NCBI RefSeq assembly: GCF_002502735.1
Contig: NZ_DAQC01000003.1
Location: forward strand, 28,504-49,500
Source: Methanoregula sp. UBA64
GTDB lineage: Archaea > Halobacteriota > Methanomicrobia > Methanomicrobiales > Methanospirillaceae
DNA length: 20,997 bases
Reading direction: 5' to 3'
Below are positions 14,868-20,997 of the stretch, one piece after another. The position numbers were made by a program, and so were the translations under genes. Under the pieces are notes generated by a model, which was not told where the DNA came from, ran no database searches, and was given only the letters and a program-made list of their open reading frames with translations. Every line of letters starts with the position of its first letter. The stretch's first letter is position 1.

Positions 14868-15822
14868 ACCGGGCAAAAAGAAGAAGCGGGCGGCAAAAGC
14901 GCCGGCTCCCTCCGGGGAACCAGCCAGCGTGCCAGCACCGGCGATAGAAGAGGTACCTGTCCCGGCTGGGGAAGGAGCTGCCGCGGAGACTCCTGATACC
15001 GGAGGTGTCGGGACCGCGGGCCCCGACGGTTCCGGCCCGGCGCCGGCCCCGGAGACTGCGCCGGCCGCACCGGAACCCGAGCCGGAGATGTTCAAGGACC
15101 CGGTCGAGATCCTGGTCGGCCTTGCCGAACGGGGCGAGATCGATCCCTGGAACATCGATATTATCGAGGTGACGGACCGGTTCCTCTCCGAGCTGGAGCG
15201 GTGCCGGCAGCTCAATCTCCAGATCTCCGGGCGAACGCTCTTTTACGCGGCAACACTCCTGCGGATGAAGTCCGAACAGCTGGACGTTGCATCGGACGAC
15301 GAGGAGGGTGACGGGGAAGACGGGGACTACGACGTTACCGAGGATCCCGATTTCGCGGACGAGAGCCGGCTCGGGCCTATCGAACGGCTGGAACGGGAGA
15401 TCCAGCGCCGGCTCGACCGGAAAAACCTGCGGAAGAGCCCGGTCACGCTCTTCGAGCTGATCATCGAGCTCAAGAACCTTGAAAAAGAAGAGCGGAGGCG
15501 CCGCCGCCTGCCCCCGCCGGATGAGGACTACCTGGTCGAAGCCGACGATGTGGTCAGCATCGCGCACGAGGAGGGGTACCAGGATTCATCCCGACAGATC
15601 ATCGAGGAGTGCCTCGCGAATGCCGACCCGACAACCGAGATCACCCTTGCCGAGCTCTGTAAGGACCTTGGCTGGAAGCTTCCCGAGGTCTATCTTCCGC
15701 TCCTCTTTATTGCCCTCGACGGACGGTGCAGCATCCGGCAGGAAGAGTTCTTCGGGGATGTGTACGTGCAGGTAGTAAAAGAAGATGAGGAAGGAAACCC
15801 GACAGGCCCTCTGGCGGAGTAA
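14860..15822 (+). CDS. scpA: Segregation and condensation protein A (kleisin)
   Basis: The kleisin that bridges the SMC heads. Of 320 residues, the first ~77 are an Ala/Pro/Glu/Gly-rich, probably disordered extension with a Lys-rich start. The kleisin core begins at FKDPVEILVGLAERGEIDPWNIDI (78 on), with the SMC-binding helices and LFYAATLLRMKSEQL (127-141). An acidic linker follows at about 145-170. The C-terminal winged helix (about 255-312) includes LAELCKDLGWKLPEVYLPLLFIAL. The ATG lies inside the smc end and has AAGGTGA upstream, so translation is coupled. No scpB follows. Confidence 0.93.
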   Translation: MAEPGKKKKRAAKAPAPSGEPASVPAPAIEEVPVPAGEGAAAETPDTGGVGTAGPDGSGPAPAPETAPAAPEPEPEMFKDPVEILVGLAERGEIDPWNIDIIEVTDRFLSELERCRQLNLQISGRTLFYAATLLRMKSEQLDVASDDEEGDGEDGDYDVTEDPDFADESRLGPIERLEREIQRRLDRKNLRKSPVTLFELIIELKNLEKEERRRRRLPPPDEDYLVEADDVVSIAHEEGYQDSSRQIIEECLANADPTTEITLAELCKDLGWKLPEVYLPLLFIALDGRCSIRQEEFFGDVYVQVVKEDEEGNPTGPLAE

Positions 15823-15910
15823 GGGTTTCTGGAACGCCGTCACGGGTTTTCCTTGAATTCTGTCTCCTGCAATTCATTGTTCTCCAGTGCGTTCTAAACT
15901 ATCCCCTCAG

Positions 15911-15944
15911 TATCGGATCGGTCCAAAAGAAGCCGATCCCGATA
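15911..15944. repeat. Imperfect inverted repeat in the scpA/permease gap
   Basis: TATCGGATCGG (15911-15921) can pair with CCGATCCCGATA (15933-15944), 11 pairs with one bulged C and an 11-base loop. It lies between convergent genes, so a terminator or 3' RNA-stability role is possible, but no T tract follows on the plus strand. Confidence 0.4.
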
Positions 15945-16035
15945 CAACCATGCCGATATCTGTCACTCAACCCGTCTGGCCCTTGACGCATATATCCGCG
16001 AGCACGGGCGGAAATAAACTATCGCAGGATGCAGT

Positions 16036-16043
16036 AAAAAAAA
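16036..16043 (-). terminator. T8 tract downstream of the permease gene
   Basis: Eight T on the minus strand begin 6 bases after the permease stop codon. Short arms CAGGAT/ATCCTG (16025-16030 and 16043-16048) flank it. This is the usual archaeal U-rich terminator. Confidence 0.5.
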
Positions 16044-16049
16044 TCCTGA

Positions 16050-17363
16050 TCAGTAGGGATAGAAGACAAAGAAGAGCAGGCAGAGTACACAGAGCGCCCA
16101 GCAGGCCGGCGGGATCTCGCGGAACTTCCCTTTGACCGCCGCAAAGACCGGCCAGAGCACAAACCCGGCACACATCCCGACCCCGATATTATACGTGAAG
16201 CTCATCATCACGATCACGGTAAATGCCGGAATCACTTCGGCATAATCGGAGAAGTCTATCCGTGTTACCGGCTGGAGCATCATGAGGCCGACAAGGATGA
16301 GCACCGGCCCGGTGGCGAGCGCCGGTATTGCCGAGAAGAGCGGGGCAAAGAAGAGGGCGAGGAGCAGCAGGCCGCCCACGACAATCGCCACGAGCCCGGT
16401 CCGCCCTCCCTGCTCGATCCCGGCCGCGGACTCGACAAAGACGCCGTTCGTGGTGGTCCCGAGCAGCCCGCCCGCCGTTGTGGCAAGGGCATCGGCGAGA
16501 AACGGCTTTTGCACGTCCGGGATATTCCCGTCCCTGTCAAGGAACCCGGCCCGGGCGCCAAGGCCGATGAGCGTTCCCATGGTATCGAGAAACATCATCG
16601 TAAAGAGGGTGAGCACCACCGGGAACATCCCGAGCGTGAAAACCCCCGAAAGATCGAGCTGGAGAAACGTCGGGGAGATGTCCGGCGGGAGGGAGACCAC
16701 CCCGGTGGGCAGGGGAGCAGCCCCGAAGGCAAAGGCAAGGCCGGCGGTGGCAAGGATCCCCACGAGGATCGCAGCCGGGACCTTTTTGACGATCAGGATC
16801 CCGGTCAGGACAAAACCCATGATGGCGAGCAGGACCGCCGGCGTGTGCAGGTTCCCGATCTCCACCGGGACACTCCCGCTCCCGACCACAACGATCCCCG
16901 CGTCGATCAGGCCGACAAACGCCAGAAAGAGCCCGATTCCCACAGAGAAACTCAGTTTTAACGAGGCGGGAACGGCCTCGCTCATCACCGAACGCCACCC
17001 CGTGAGGGTCAGGACGACAAGGAGGATGCCGCTCACAAAGACCGCCCCGAGGGCCGCCTGCCACGGGTAATGGAGGACGCCGACTACGGTATACGCGACA
17101 AAGGCGTTCTCGCCCATGTAGGTCGCCACGGCAAAGGGGCGGTTCGCGTACCCGCCCATGATAATGCAGCCGATCGCGGCGGTAACAATCGTTGCCGCCA
17201 TGCAGGCCTCGTACGGGATCCCGGCGGCTTTGAGGATCCCCGGGTTGACGATGATGATGTAGACGATGGAGACAAACGTCACGAGGCCGGCAACGATCTC
17301 CCGGCGGAACGTGGAACCCCGTTCGGTAATATGGAAGAACCGGTCGAGCTGCGTGACGGTCAT
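16050..17363 (-). CDS. NCS2 family purine permease (AzgA-like)
   Basis: A 437-residue membrane protein with about 12-14 hydrophobic segments, importing adenine, guanine or hypoxanthine by proton symport. The N terminus (RFFHITERGSTFRREIVAGL) and YMGENAFVAY (82-91) are typical of the AzgA branch, whose usual motif is GMGLNAFFAY-like. Later come FLDTMGTLIGLGARAGFLD and the ESAAGIEQGGRTG loop near residues 310-322. It differs from the uracil/xanthine branch in these motifs. No Shine-Dalgarno is clear; GGAATAAGAG about 50 bases upstream could be the TATA box. It stands alone, which suggests purine salvage rather than a pathway operon. Confidence 0.9.
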   Translation of the reverse strand: MTVTQLDRFFHITERGSTFRREIVAGLVTFVSIVYIIIVNPGILKAAGIPYEACMAATIVTAAIGCIIMGGYANRPFAVATYMGENAFVAYTVVGVLHYPWQAALGAVFVSGILLVVLTLTGWRSVMSEAVPASLKLSFSVGIGLFLAFVGLIDAGIVVVGSGSVPVEIGNLHTPAVLLAIMGFVLTGILIVKKVPAAILVGILATAGLAFAFGAAPLPTGVVSLPPDISPTFLQLDLSGVFTLGMFPVVLTLFTMMFLDTMGTLIGLGARAGFLDRDGNIPDVQKPFLADALATTAGGLLGTTTNGVFVESAAGIEQGGRTGLVAIVVGGLLLLALFFAPLFSAIPALATGPVLILVGLMMLQPVTRIDFSDYAEVIPAFTVIVMMSFTYNIGVGMCAGFVLWPVFAAVKGKFREIPPACWALCVLCLLFFVFYPY

Positions 17364-17456
17364 GTGTCACGGAGATTGGGGCCGGTTTGTCATGAACCTG
17401 TCGAAAACTGCTCTTATTCCTGCCTTACCGGGGTGCAGGCCCGGCGGATTCCGGAT

Positions 17457-18014
17457 TCAGGCAAGCGCCGGGACAGAATCTGCCCACATCTCCACCTTTT
17501 TCCTGATACTATCCCCGGTATACGATGATACCGCGATGCTGTTCCTTGCAAGGCAGACAAAGTAGATCCCGTCGTCAGGGTCATGGCATTTCAGGATCGC
17601 CGAGAAGAGGTCGGACTCCTGTACATGCCGGCATTTCCCCCGGTGGGCCTGGATATTTGCCAGGTTCGAGATCATGGCGGCAATCCCGGTCTCGTACCCG
17701 TCTACCGAGTCATAGACCTCCGAGCTTGTCCCGATACGTTTTCCTGCAGGATTCGTATACACGAATTTTGCCGTATACCTCTCGCGGATAACCTTGACCG
17801 GGGGATAATTCCTCCTCACGGAACTGTATGATGTGCATCCGAGAGGATTTAACCGGATAAGGCTCCGGACCAGTGCTGCAAAGGCGCTGATATCGGTCAC
17901 CGGGCTTTTCAGGATCCGGTTGGCACACTTTTTTGCCTTGCGGGGGATAAACACGGGCATATACTGCCCTGTTTTTCCGGACCAAAAGAAAATCTTGGTG
18001 GTCGCATCACGCAT
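17457..18014 (-). CDS. Uncharacterised 185-residue protein
   Basis: I recognise no family. From the ATG at 18014 it begins MRDATTKIFFWSGKTGQYMP and is rich in Lys/Arg in the first half (FIPRKAKKCANRILKS). The second half looks like a compact mixed fold (EVYDSVDGYETGIAAMISNL ... DGIYFVCLARNSIAV). Five cysteines are present, two of them in GKCRH and LKCHD, about 18 residues apart. There is no signal peptide or membrane segment. A GTG at 18080 would add 22 residues but runs through an inverted-repeat region and has no Shine-Dalgarno, so I chose the ATG. The frame is open and protein-like, without a competing frame, so I think it is real. Confidence 0.6.
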   Translation of the reverse strand: MRDATTKIFFWSGKTGQYMPVFIPRKAKKCANRILKSPVTDISAFAALVRSLIRLNPLGCTSYSSVRRNYPPVKVIRERYTAKFVYTNPAGKRIGTSSEVYDSVDGYETGIAAMISNLANIQAHRGKCRHVQESDLFSAILKCHDPDDGIYFVCLARNSIAVSSYTGDSIRKKVEMWADSVPALA

Positions 18015-18016
18015 GG

Positions 18017-18170
18017 CATGGTGCAAAACTGTTTTTGCAAATAGATCCGCAAAAACAGCTAAAAAAACCGCTCCCTGCACATGCTACGGCGTAAAATACG
18101 GGCCTGGTGGAGCGGTTATTCTATCGTTTTTTAGCACGGTGCAACCGGCCAAAAACAAAAACGCACCATG
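18017..18170. repeat. Nested inverted repeats between divergent genes
   Basis: Several perfect arm pairs share one 154-base region. CATGGTGC (18017-18024) pairs with GCACCATG (18163-18170). GCTAAAAAA (18058-18066) pairs with TTTTTTAGC (18127-18135), and AACCGCTCC (18066-18074) with GGAGCGGTT (18109-18117). CTGTTTTTGC (18029-18038) also pairs with GCAAAAACAG (18049-18058). The 9-bp GC stem is followed directly by T7 on the minus strand and by T6 nine bases later on the plus strand, so it looks like a two-way terminator. Its position upstream of two divergent genes is unusual. Confidence 0.5.
18022..18039. promoter_or_regulatory. Operator-like palindrome just upstream of the orphan gene
   Basis: TGCAAAA-CTGT-TTTTGCA is an exact palindrome with 7-bp arms ending 8 bases from the ATG at 18014. 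It sits between that start and a possible weak TATA element (CTATTTGC on the minus strand, 18037-18044). A repressor bound here would cover the start region. It overlaps the larger nested repeats. Confidence 0.35.
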
Positions 18171-18260
18171 TGACCCTGTGGGGGGTAGGGCATCCGATCC
18201 TGTCTGCCCGATCCTCCCCGCATCACCTTTATCCTGTGCCCGCAGTACTGTTGTAGTATT

Positions 18261-19070
18261 ATGGATTACGGAGCACTAGTTTCAGAGGCAGCGCAGTATA
18301 CCAAGGCTGCCCTCTTCAAAAAGCCGGTCACGTGGCTGGTATTTATCCTGTGCAGCCTGCCGTTTGCGCTCATCAACTTCCTGTACGATCCCAAGACCCT
18401 GGTCTCCGCTACGGGAGAGTTCCAGTGGAGCAACCTCCCCTGGATGCAGATCATCCTGCTCGGCTTTATCGGCCTGCTCCTCTCGTTCATCGTCTCGGGG
18501 TACCTGGTCAGGATCTTCCGCGGGTCGGCACAGCCGCCGGGATTCGAATCGTTTGGCGCGCTCTACCTTGACGGCATCAAGCTCTTTATCGTCGCCCTGG
18601 TCTGGATGATCCCGGCGCTTGTCATCCTCATTGCCTCGTTTGTCATGATCGTTTTTGGGGCCATGTCGCGGACGGCTCCGATGGGCACCATGATGACCGC
18701 AGGATTCCTCCTCCTCATGATCGGGCTCATCGTGCTCGTGATCACGCTCGTGTACACGTATATGGGCTGCGTGCGCTTTGCCCGGACCGGCAGCATGCGT
18801 GAAGCATTCCGGATCTCTGCGCTCACCGCCACCATCCAGACGATCGGCTGGGGCGCGTACATCCTCGCGCTTATCATCGTGGCCGTGCTCCTCGTCCTCT
18901 TCGGGCTGGTCATCGCCCTCCTTGCGCTCATCCCGCTTGTCGGATGGCTGATCCAGCTGGTCCTCGAGCCGCTCGTCCAGATCTTCTCTGCGCGGTACAT
19001 TGCCCGGGTCTACGACCACGGTGTCCCGCAGGAACCCGCCCCGGCCCCCGCGCCGGCAGTGGAAGGGTAA
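18261..19070 (+). CDS. DUF4013 family membrane protein
   Basis: A 269-residue integral membrane protein of unknown function. Hydrophobic segments lie at about 23-43, 61-85, 110-138, 145-170 and a long one at 190-235 that is probably two helices. The stretch YTYMGCVRFARTGSMREAFR (about 169-188) and the end ARYIARVYDHG are typical of the archaeal DUF4013 family as I remember it. The C terminus is a short Pro/Ala tail. ATG 18261 has no Shine-Dalgarno; a CTTTATCC sequence about 30 bases upstream may be its TATA box. It is divergent from the orphan gene and followed by T tracts, so it is transcribed alone. Confidence 0.82.
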   Translation: MDYGALVSEAAQYTKAALFKKPVTWLVFILCSLPFALINFLYDPKTLVSATGEFQWSNLPWMQIILLGFIGLLLSFIVSGYLVRIFRGSAQPPGFESFGALYLDGIKLFIVALVWMIPALVILIASFVMIVFGAMSRTAPMGTMMTAGFLLLMIGLIVLVITLVYTYMGCVRFARTGSMREAFRISALTATIQTIGWGAYILALIIVAVLLVLFGLVIALLALIPLVGWLIQLVLEPLVQIFSARYIARVYDHGVPQEPAPAPAPAVEG

Positions 19071-19100
19071 CCGGACGGTTCCCTGATACAACATCAATCC

Positions 19101-19116
19101 TTTTTTTCCTGTTTTT
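19101..19116 (+). terminator. Double T-tract terminator after the DUF4013 gene
   Basis: T7 (19101-19107) and T5 (19112-19116) lie about 30 bases after the stop codon, with no stem required. It separates the DUF4013 gene from the hydrolase. Confidence 0.5.
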
Positions 19117-19185
19117 CGTTTCCTTCATCAGCAGGGATTATCGCCTCCCGGATACAAAGGTCAGAATCAGGAGAGTTGCTTTTTG

Positions 19186-19842
19186 ATGGCTACCTATATC
19201 CTGGTGCATGGGGGGAATATGTCAGCCAAAACCTGGAACCGTCTGACAAAACGGCACAATTTTCCCGAGGGCACCCGGCTTGGCGCCCGGTACTGGGACG
19301 GGACGGTTGCAGCCCTTGAGGAGCACGGCCACCGTGCCGTTGCTCCCGCCCTTGCTAACGAGCATACGCATAACCTTACCGATCATATCGGGCAGATCTC
19401 TGAAACTATCGAATCGGCGGGAAAAGAGAGTGTGATCCTTGTCGGACACAGCTACGGGGGGATGGTCATTACCGGAGTCGCGGACCGGCTGCCGGATAGG
19501 ATCCGGCGCCTGGTCTACCTTGATGCAGCCCTGCCGGATCCGGGAGAATCTCTTTTTGACCAGTTTATCCAGAGCGGCATCGATCCCCTGTCTGTTCCCG
19601 GGCTGGAACCTGCGGCAGCATATACGGAAAAGATCCGGTTCGATCCTGAAAAGATCCGGGCGCTGCTCAAAACCTATATCCGGTGTACGGAAAGCGAGTT
19701 TGCCGCAGTGACTTCAGAAGCAATGCGGAAGATCGCAGCTCGCAGGGAAGGGTGGACCTGCCGTGAACTGCCAACATCCCATGTACCGATGGCCACCATG
19801 CCCGGGCGGTTATACCGGCTGCTGCTCGCAGCTGCTGAGTAA
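19186..19842 (+). CDS. Alpha/beta hydrolase (methylesterase/EstC-like)
   Basis: A 218-residue serine hydrolase. The oxyanion-loop motif LVHGGNMSAKTW is at the N terminus (7-18). The nucleophile is Ser89 in GHSYGGMV, and a candidate catalytic His199 lies in TSHVPMATMP near the end. Asp113 and Asp118, in YLDAALPDPGES, are in the right area for this compact family (plant methylesterase/hydroxynitrile-lyase type); the true acid may be a later residue. The ATG at 19186 follows CAGGAG by about 12 bases; the TTG three bases earlier is unlikely. It stands alone between terminators. The substrate is unknown. Confidence 0.87.
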   Translation: MATYILVHGGNMSAKTWNRLTKRHNFPEGTRLGARYWDGTVAALEEHGHRAVAPALANEHTHNLTDHIGQISETIESAGKESVILVGHSYGGMVITGVADRLPDRIRRLVYLDAALPDPGESLFDQFIQSGIDPLSVPGLEPAAAYTEKIRFDPEKIRALLKTYIRCTESEFAAVTSEAMRKIAARREGWTCRELPTSHVPMATMPGRLYRLLLAAAE

Positions 19843-20310
19843 TACCCGGGGCGGTGTAGGTCCGGCTCTTTTAGTGTATATGTAAGGCCGCGGGTATCCT
19901 GGACGGGAAGAAGAGTGCGGCAGGGTGCGCGATCCTGCCCGGGATCGGCCCGGAAACCTGCGCGGAAATGTACGGCCCCCGCGTCCGGGCGATCTGCCGC
20001 GGGGTGGGGGGATCGCGTGCCGGTTCCCTGCGCGACCCGGTCCGGGCTAAGCTGTCGGACAAGGCGATTCCCCGGGAAACCTGCCGTATTCTGCGAATCC
20101 GGCCGGTATTATCCGATATTTCCCGGGATCCGGGAAACCCCGCGAATCTTCGCGGAACCTGCGGCATGGAACGCACGGCCGGTACAGGGAAAATCCGCCC
20201 GATGCGGGCCCGGTGCCCGGTTCCGGTTGGCCGGTACAAGTATCGCAGCTGCATATAGAATCCCCCAAATCAATCTCCCCGGAAAAACCGGGCCTGGCCG
20301 GGGAGTAACC
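19843..20310. other. GC-rich non-coding stretch with many small hairpins, upstream of the rRNA promoters
   Basis: No convincing gene lies here: the open frames on both strands read as Arg/Pro/Gly-rich strings without protein character. The stretch contains perfect hairpins TTTCCCGG/CCGGGAAA (20119-20126 and 20130-20137), CCGCGAA/TTCGCGG (20140-20146 and 20149-20155) and CTCCCCGG/CCGGGGAG (20275-20282 and 20298-20305). A motif GGAAACCTGC recurs at 19952 and 20075, with variants at 20133 and 20154. A TTTT tract at 19869-19872 may end the hydrolase transcript, and GTGTATATG (19874-19882) looks like a TATA box with no known gene after it. Confidence 0.5.
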
Positions 20311-20422
20311 CTTAAATGCTAGTGTGTGGAATAATGTGATCCACAATTCTGATGAAGACCCGAAGAAAACTCCCGTAAAAAAGGGGTGTCGGGTCCGAAG
20401 ATGGGCCGAAAATGAAGGCAAT

Positions 20423-20467
20423 AAGGTATATATACCGAAAAAACCTACATTGTAAGCCCGTGTTCAA
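20423..20467 (+). promoter_or_regulatory. rRNA promoter P1
   Basis: AAGGTATATATACC holds a strong TATA box; AGCCCGTGTTCAA begins 32 bases after its first base, which puts the predicted start about 25 bases from the TATA centre. The block matches P2, 136 bases downstream, at 36 of 45 positions by hand count, with the TATA and start regions best kept. Two tandem promoters before an rRNA operon are common in methanogens. Confidence 0.75.
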
Positions 20468-20498
20468 ACCAAAAACACGACGAAAACCGTGTGGTGAA

Positions 20499-20534
20499 GA
20501 ACCAACAACGACCGGAAATTCCGGGGCTTGGTTC
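20499..20534 (+). repeat. Hairpin between the two rRNA promoters
   Basis: GAACCAA (20499-20505) pairs with TTGGTTC (20528-20534), and inside it CCGGAA-A-TTCCGG forms a second perfect palindrome. A weaker copy (CCAAC ... CCGG ... CCGG ... GTTGG) follows P2 at about 20645-20673. A similar GACCCGA/TCGGGTC stem (20357-20363 and 20389-20395) precedes P1. Confidence 0.5.
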
Positions 20535-20558
20535 CGAACACAAAACAAAGCATGTAAC

Positions 20559-20603
20559 AAGGTATAAATAGCCTTGAAACATACATTATGAGCCCGTGTT
20601 CAA
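20559..20603 (+). promoter_or_regulatory. rRNA promoter P2
   Basis: AAGGTATAAATAGCC holds the TATA box, and AGCCCGTGTTCAA again sits at the predicted start. This copy is the one nearer to 16S and would give a leader of about 180 bases before the mature rRNA. Confidence 0.75.
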
Positions 20604-20773
20604 GTGAACAACACGACGAACACACGCAAAACTTTGATGGAGATCCAACAATACCCGGCTTGACCGGAGTTGGTTCTGACGTTGATACTGGCAATGCGGA
20701 AATTTGTTTAGTAACCGCTAATTCCTCGAATTAAGGTTCAGATATTAGTGTGCGTACGTATGTACAATTTAGA

Positions 20774-20997
20774 ATTCTGGTTGATCCTGCCAGAGGCCAC
20801 TGCTATCGGAGTTCGATTAAGCCATGCGAGTCGAGAGGTGTAAGACCTCGGCATACTGCTCAGTAACACGTGGACAACCTACCCTGAAGTGAGGGATAAT
20901 CCCGGGAAACTGGGGATAATACCTCATAGACTATGGAAGCTGGAATGCTCTGTAGTTCAAAGGTCCGCCGCTTCAGGATGGGTCTGCGGCCGATTAG
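20774..20997 (+). rRNA. 16S ribosomal RNA, 5' end (cut by window edge)
   Basis: The archaeal 5' consensus ATTCTGGTTGATCCTGCC begins at 20774, followed by the conserved TGCTATCGGAGTTCGATTAAGCC, CATGCGAGTCGAGAGG and CAGTAACACGTGGACAACC blocks. Only the first ~224 bases are present. It resembles Methanomicrobiales 16S as I recall it. The mature 5' end is set by analogy and could be off by a few bases. Confidence 0.96.

Noticed and set aside
18015..18080. GTG start at 18080 for the orphan gene
   Set aside because: It would code through the inverted-repeat region and has no ribosome binding site; the ATG at 18014 is more likely, though I cannot exclude it.
19871..20322. Open frames of about 95-135 codons on both strands before the rRNA promoters
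   Set aside because: Arg/Pro/Gly-rich strings with no recognisable motif, no Shine-Dalgarno, and overlapping frames of similar length, as expected from GC-rich non-coding DNA.
1..20997. CRISPR arrays, tRNA genes, insertion sequences, phage genes
   Set aside because: No regularly spaced repeats, no cloverleaf or TPsiC-like motifs in the gaps, and no transposase, integrase or phage-like proteins were seen.

Overview
The window looks like chromosomal DNA of a GC-rich methanogenic archaeon of the order Methanomicrobiales (Methanoregula-like is my best guess, from recall only). The evidence is a coenzyme F420 biosynthesis gene (cofE), an archaeal SMC/ScpA pair, an archaeal-type TrpB2, archaeal TATA-box promoters with no or short leaders, T-tract terminators, and a 3' edge that runs into an archaeal 16S rRNA gene. 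I see no phage, insertion sequence, CRISPR array or tRNA. Most of the window is ordinary core genome.

Layout. (1) 1-1314, plus: the 3' end of an AMP-forming acetyl-CoA synthetase, then an acetate transporter of the GPR1/FUN34/YaaH family, a probable acetate uptake and activation pair. (2) 1332-3803, minus: trpB2 followed by a COG3199 ATP-NAD-kinase-like gene. The trpB2 promoter carries a symmetric GTAC inverted repeat around its TATA box that resembles TrpY operators. (3) 3962-5817, minus: a tight DJ-1/PfpI - GNAT acetyltransferase - ArcS-like (DUF5591) gene set. (4) 5929-6762, plus: a SAM methyltransferase. (5) 6861-10558, minus: a glyA-folD-folP-cofE operon for C1 and pterin metabolism. (6) 10828-15822, plus: a coiled-coil protein of unknown function, smc and scpA, a chromosome-condensation operon without an adjacent scpB. 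(7) 16050-17363, minus: an AzgA-type purine permease. (8) 17457-18014, minus: an orphan gene, divergent from a DUF4013 membrane protein (18261-19070). The 246 bp between them holds a set of nested inverted repeats. (9) 19186-19842, plus: an alpha/beta hydrolase. (10) 19843-20773: a long non-coding stretch with a GC-rich hairpin-rich half and an AT-rich half carrying two tandem copies of the rRNA promoter. (11) 20774 to the end: the start of 16S rRNA.

How the genes fit together. The acs/transporter pair would feed acetate carbon into acetyl-CoA. The glyA-folD-folP order points to a tetrahydrofolate-type C1 pathway for biosynthesis, alongside the tetrahydromethanopterin (tetrahydrosarcinapterin) pathway of methanogenesis. 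SMC and ScpA form the condensin core, and the small gene ahead of them is a candidate partner. I did not find a clearly new system. The best leads are the trpB2 operator, the stand-alone ArcS-like domain, the coiled-coil gene in the smc operon, the nested palindromic element at 18017-18170 and the duplicated rRNA promoter with its hairpins.
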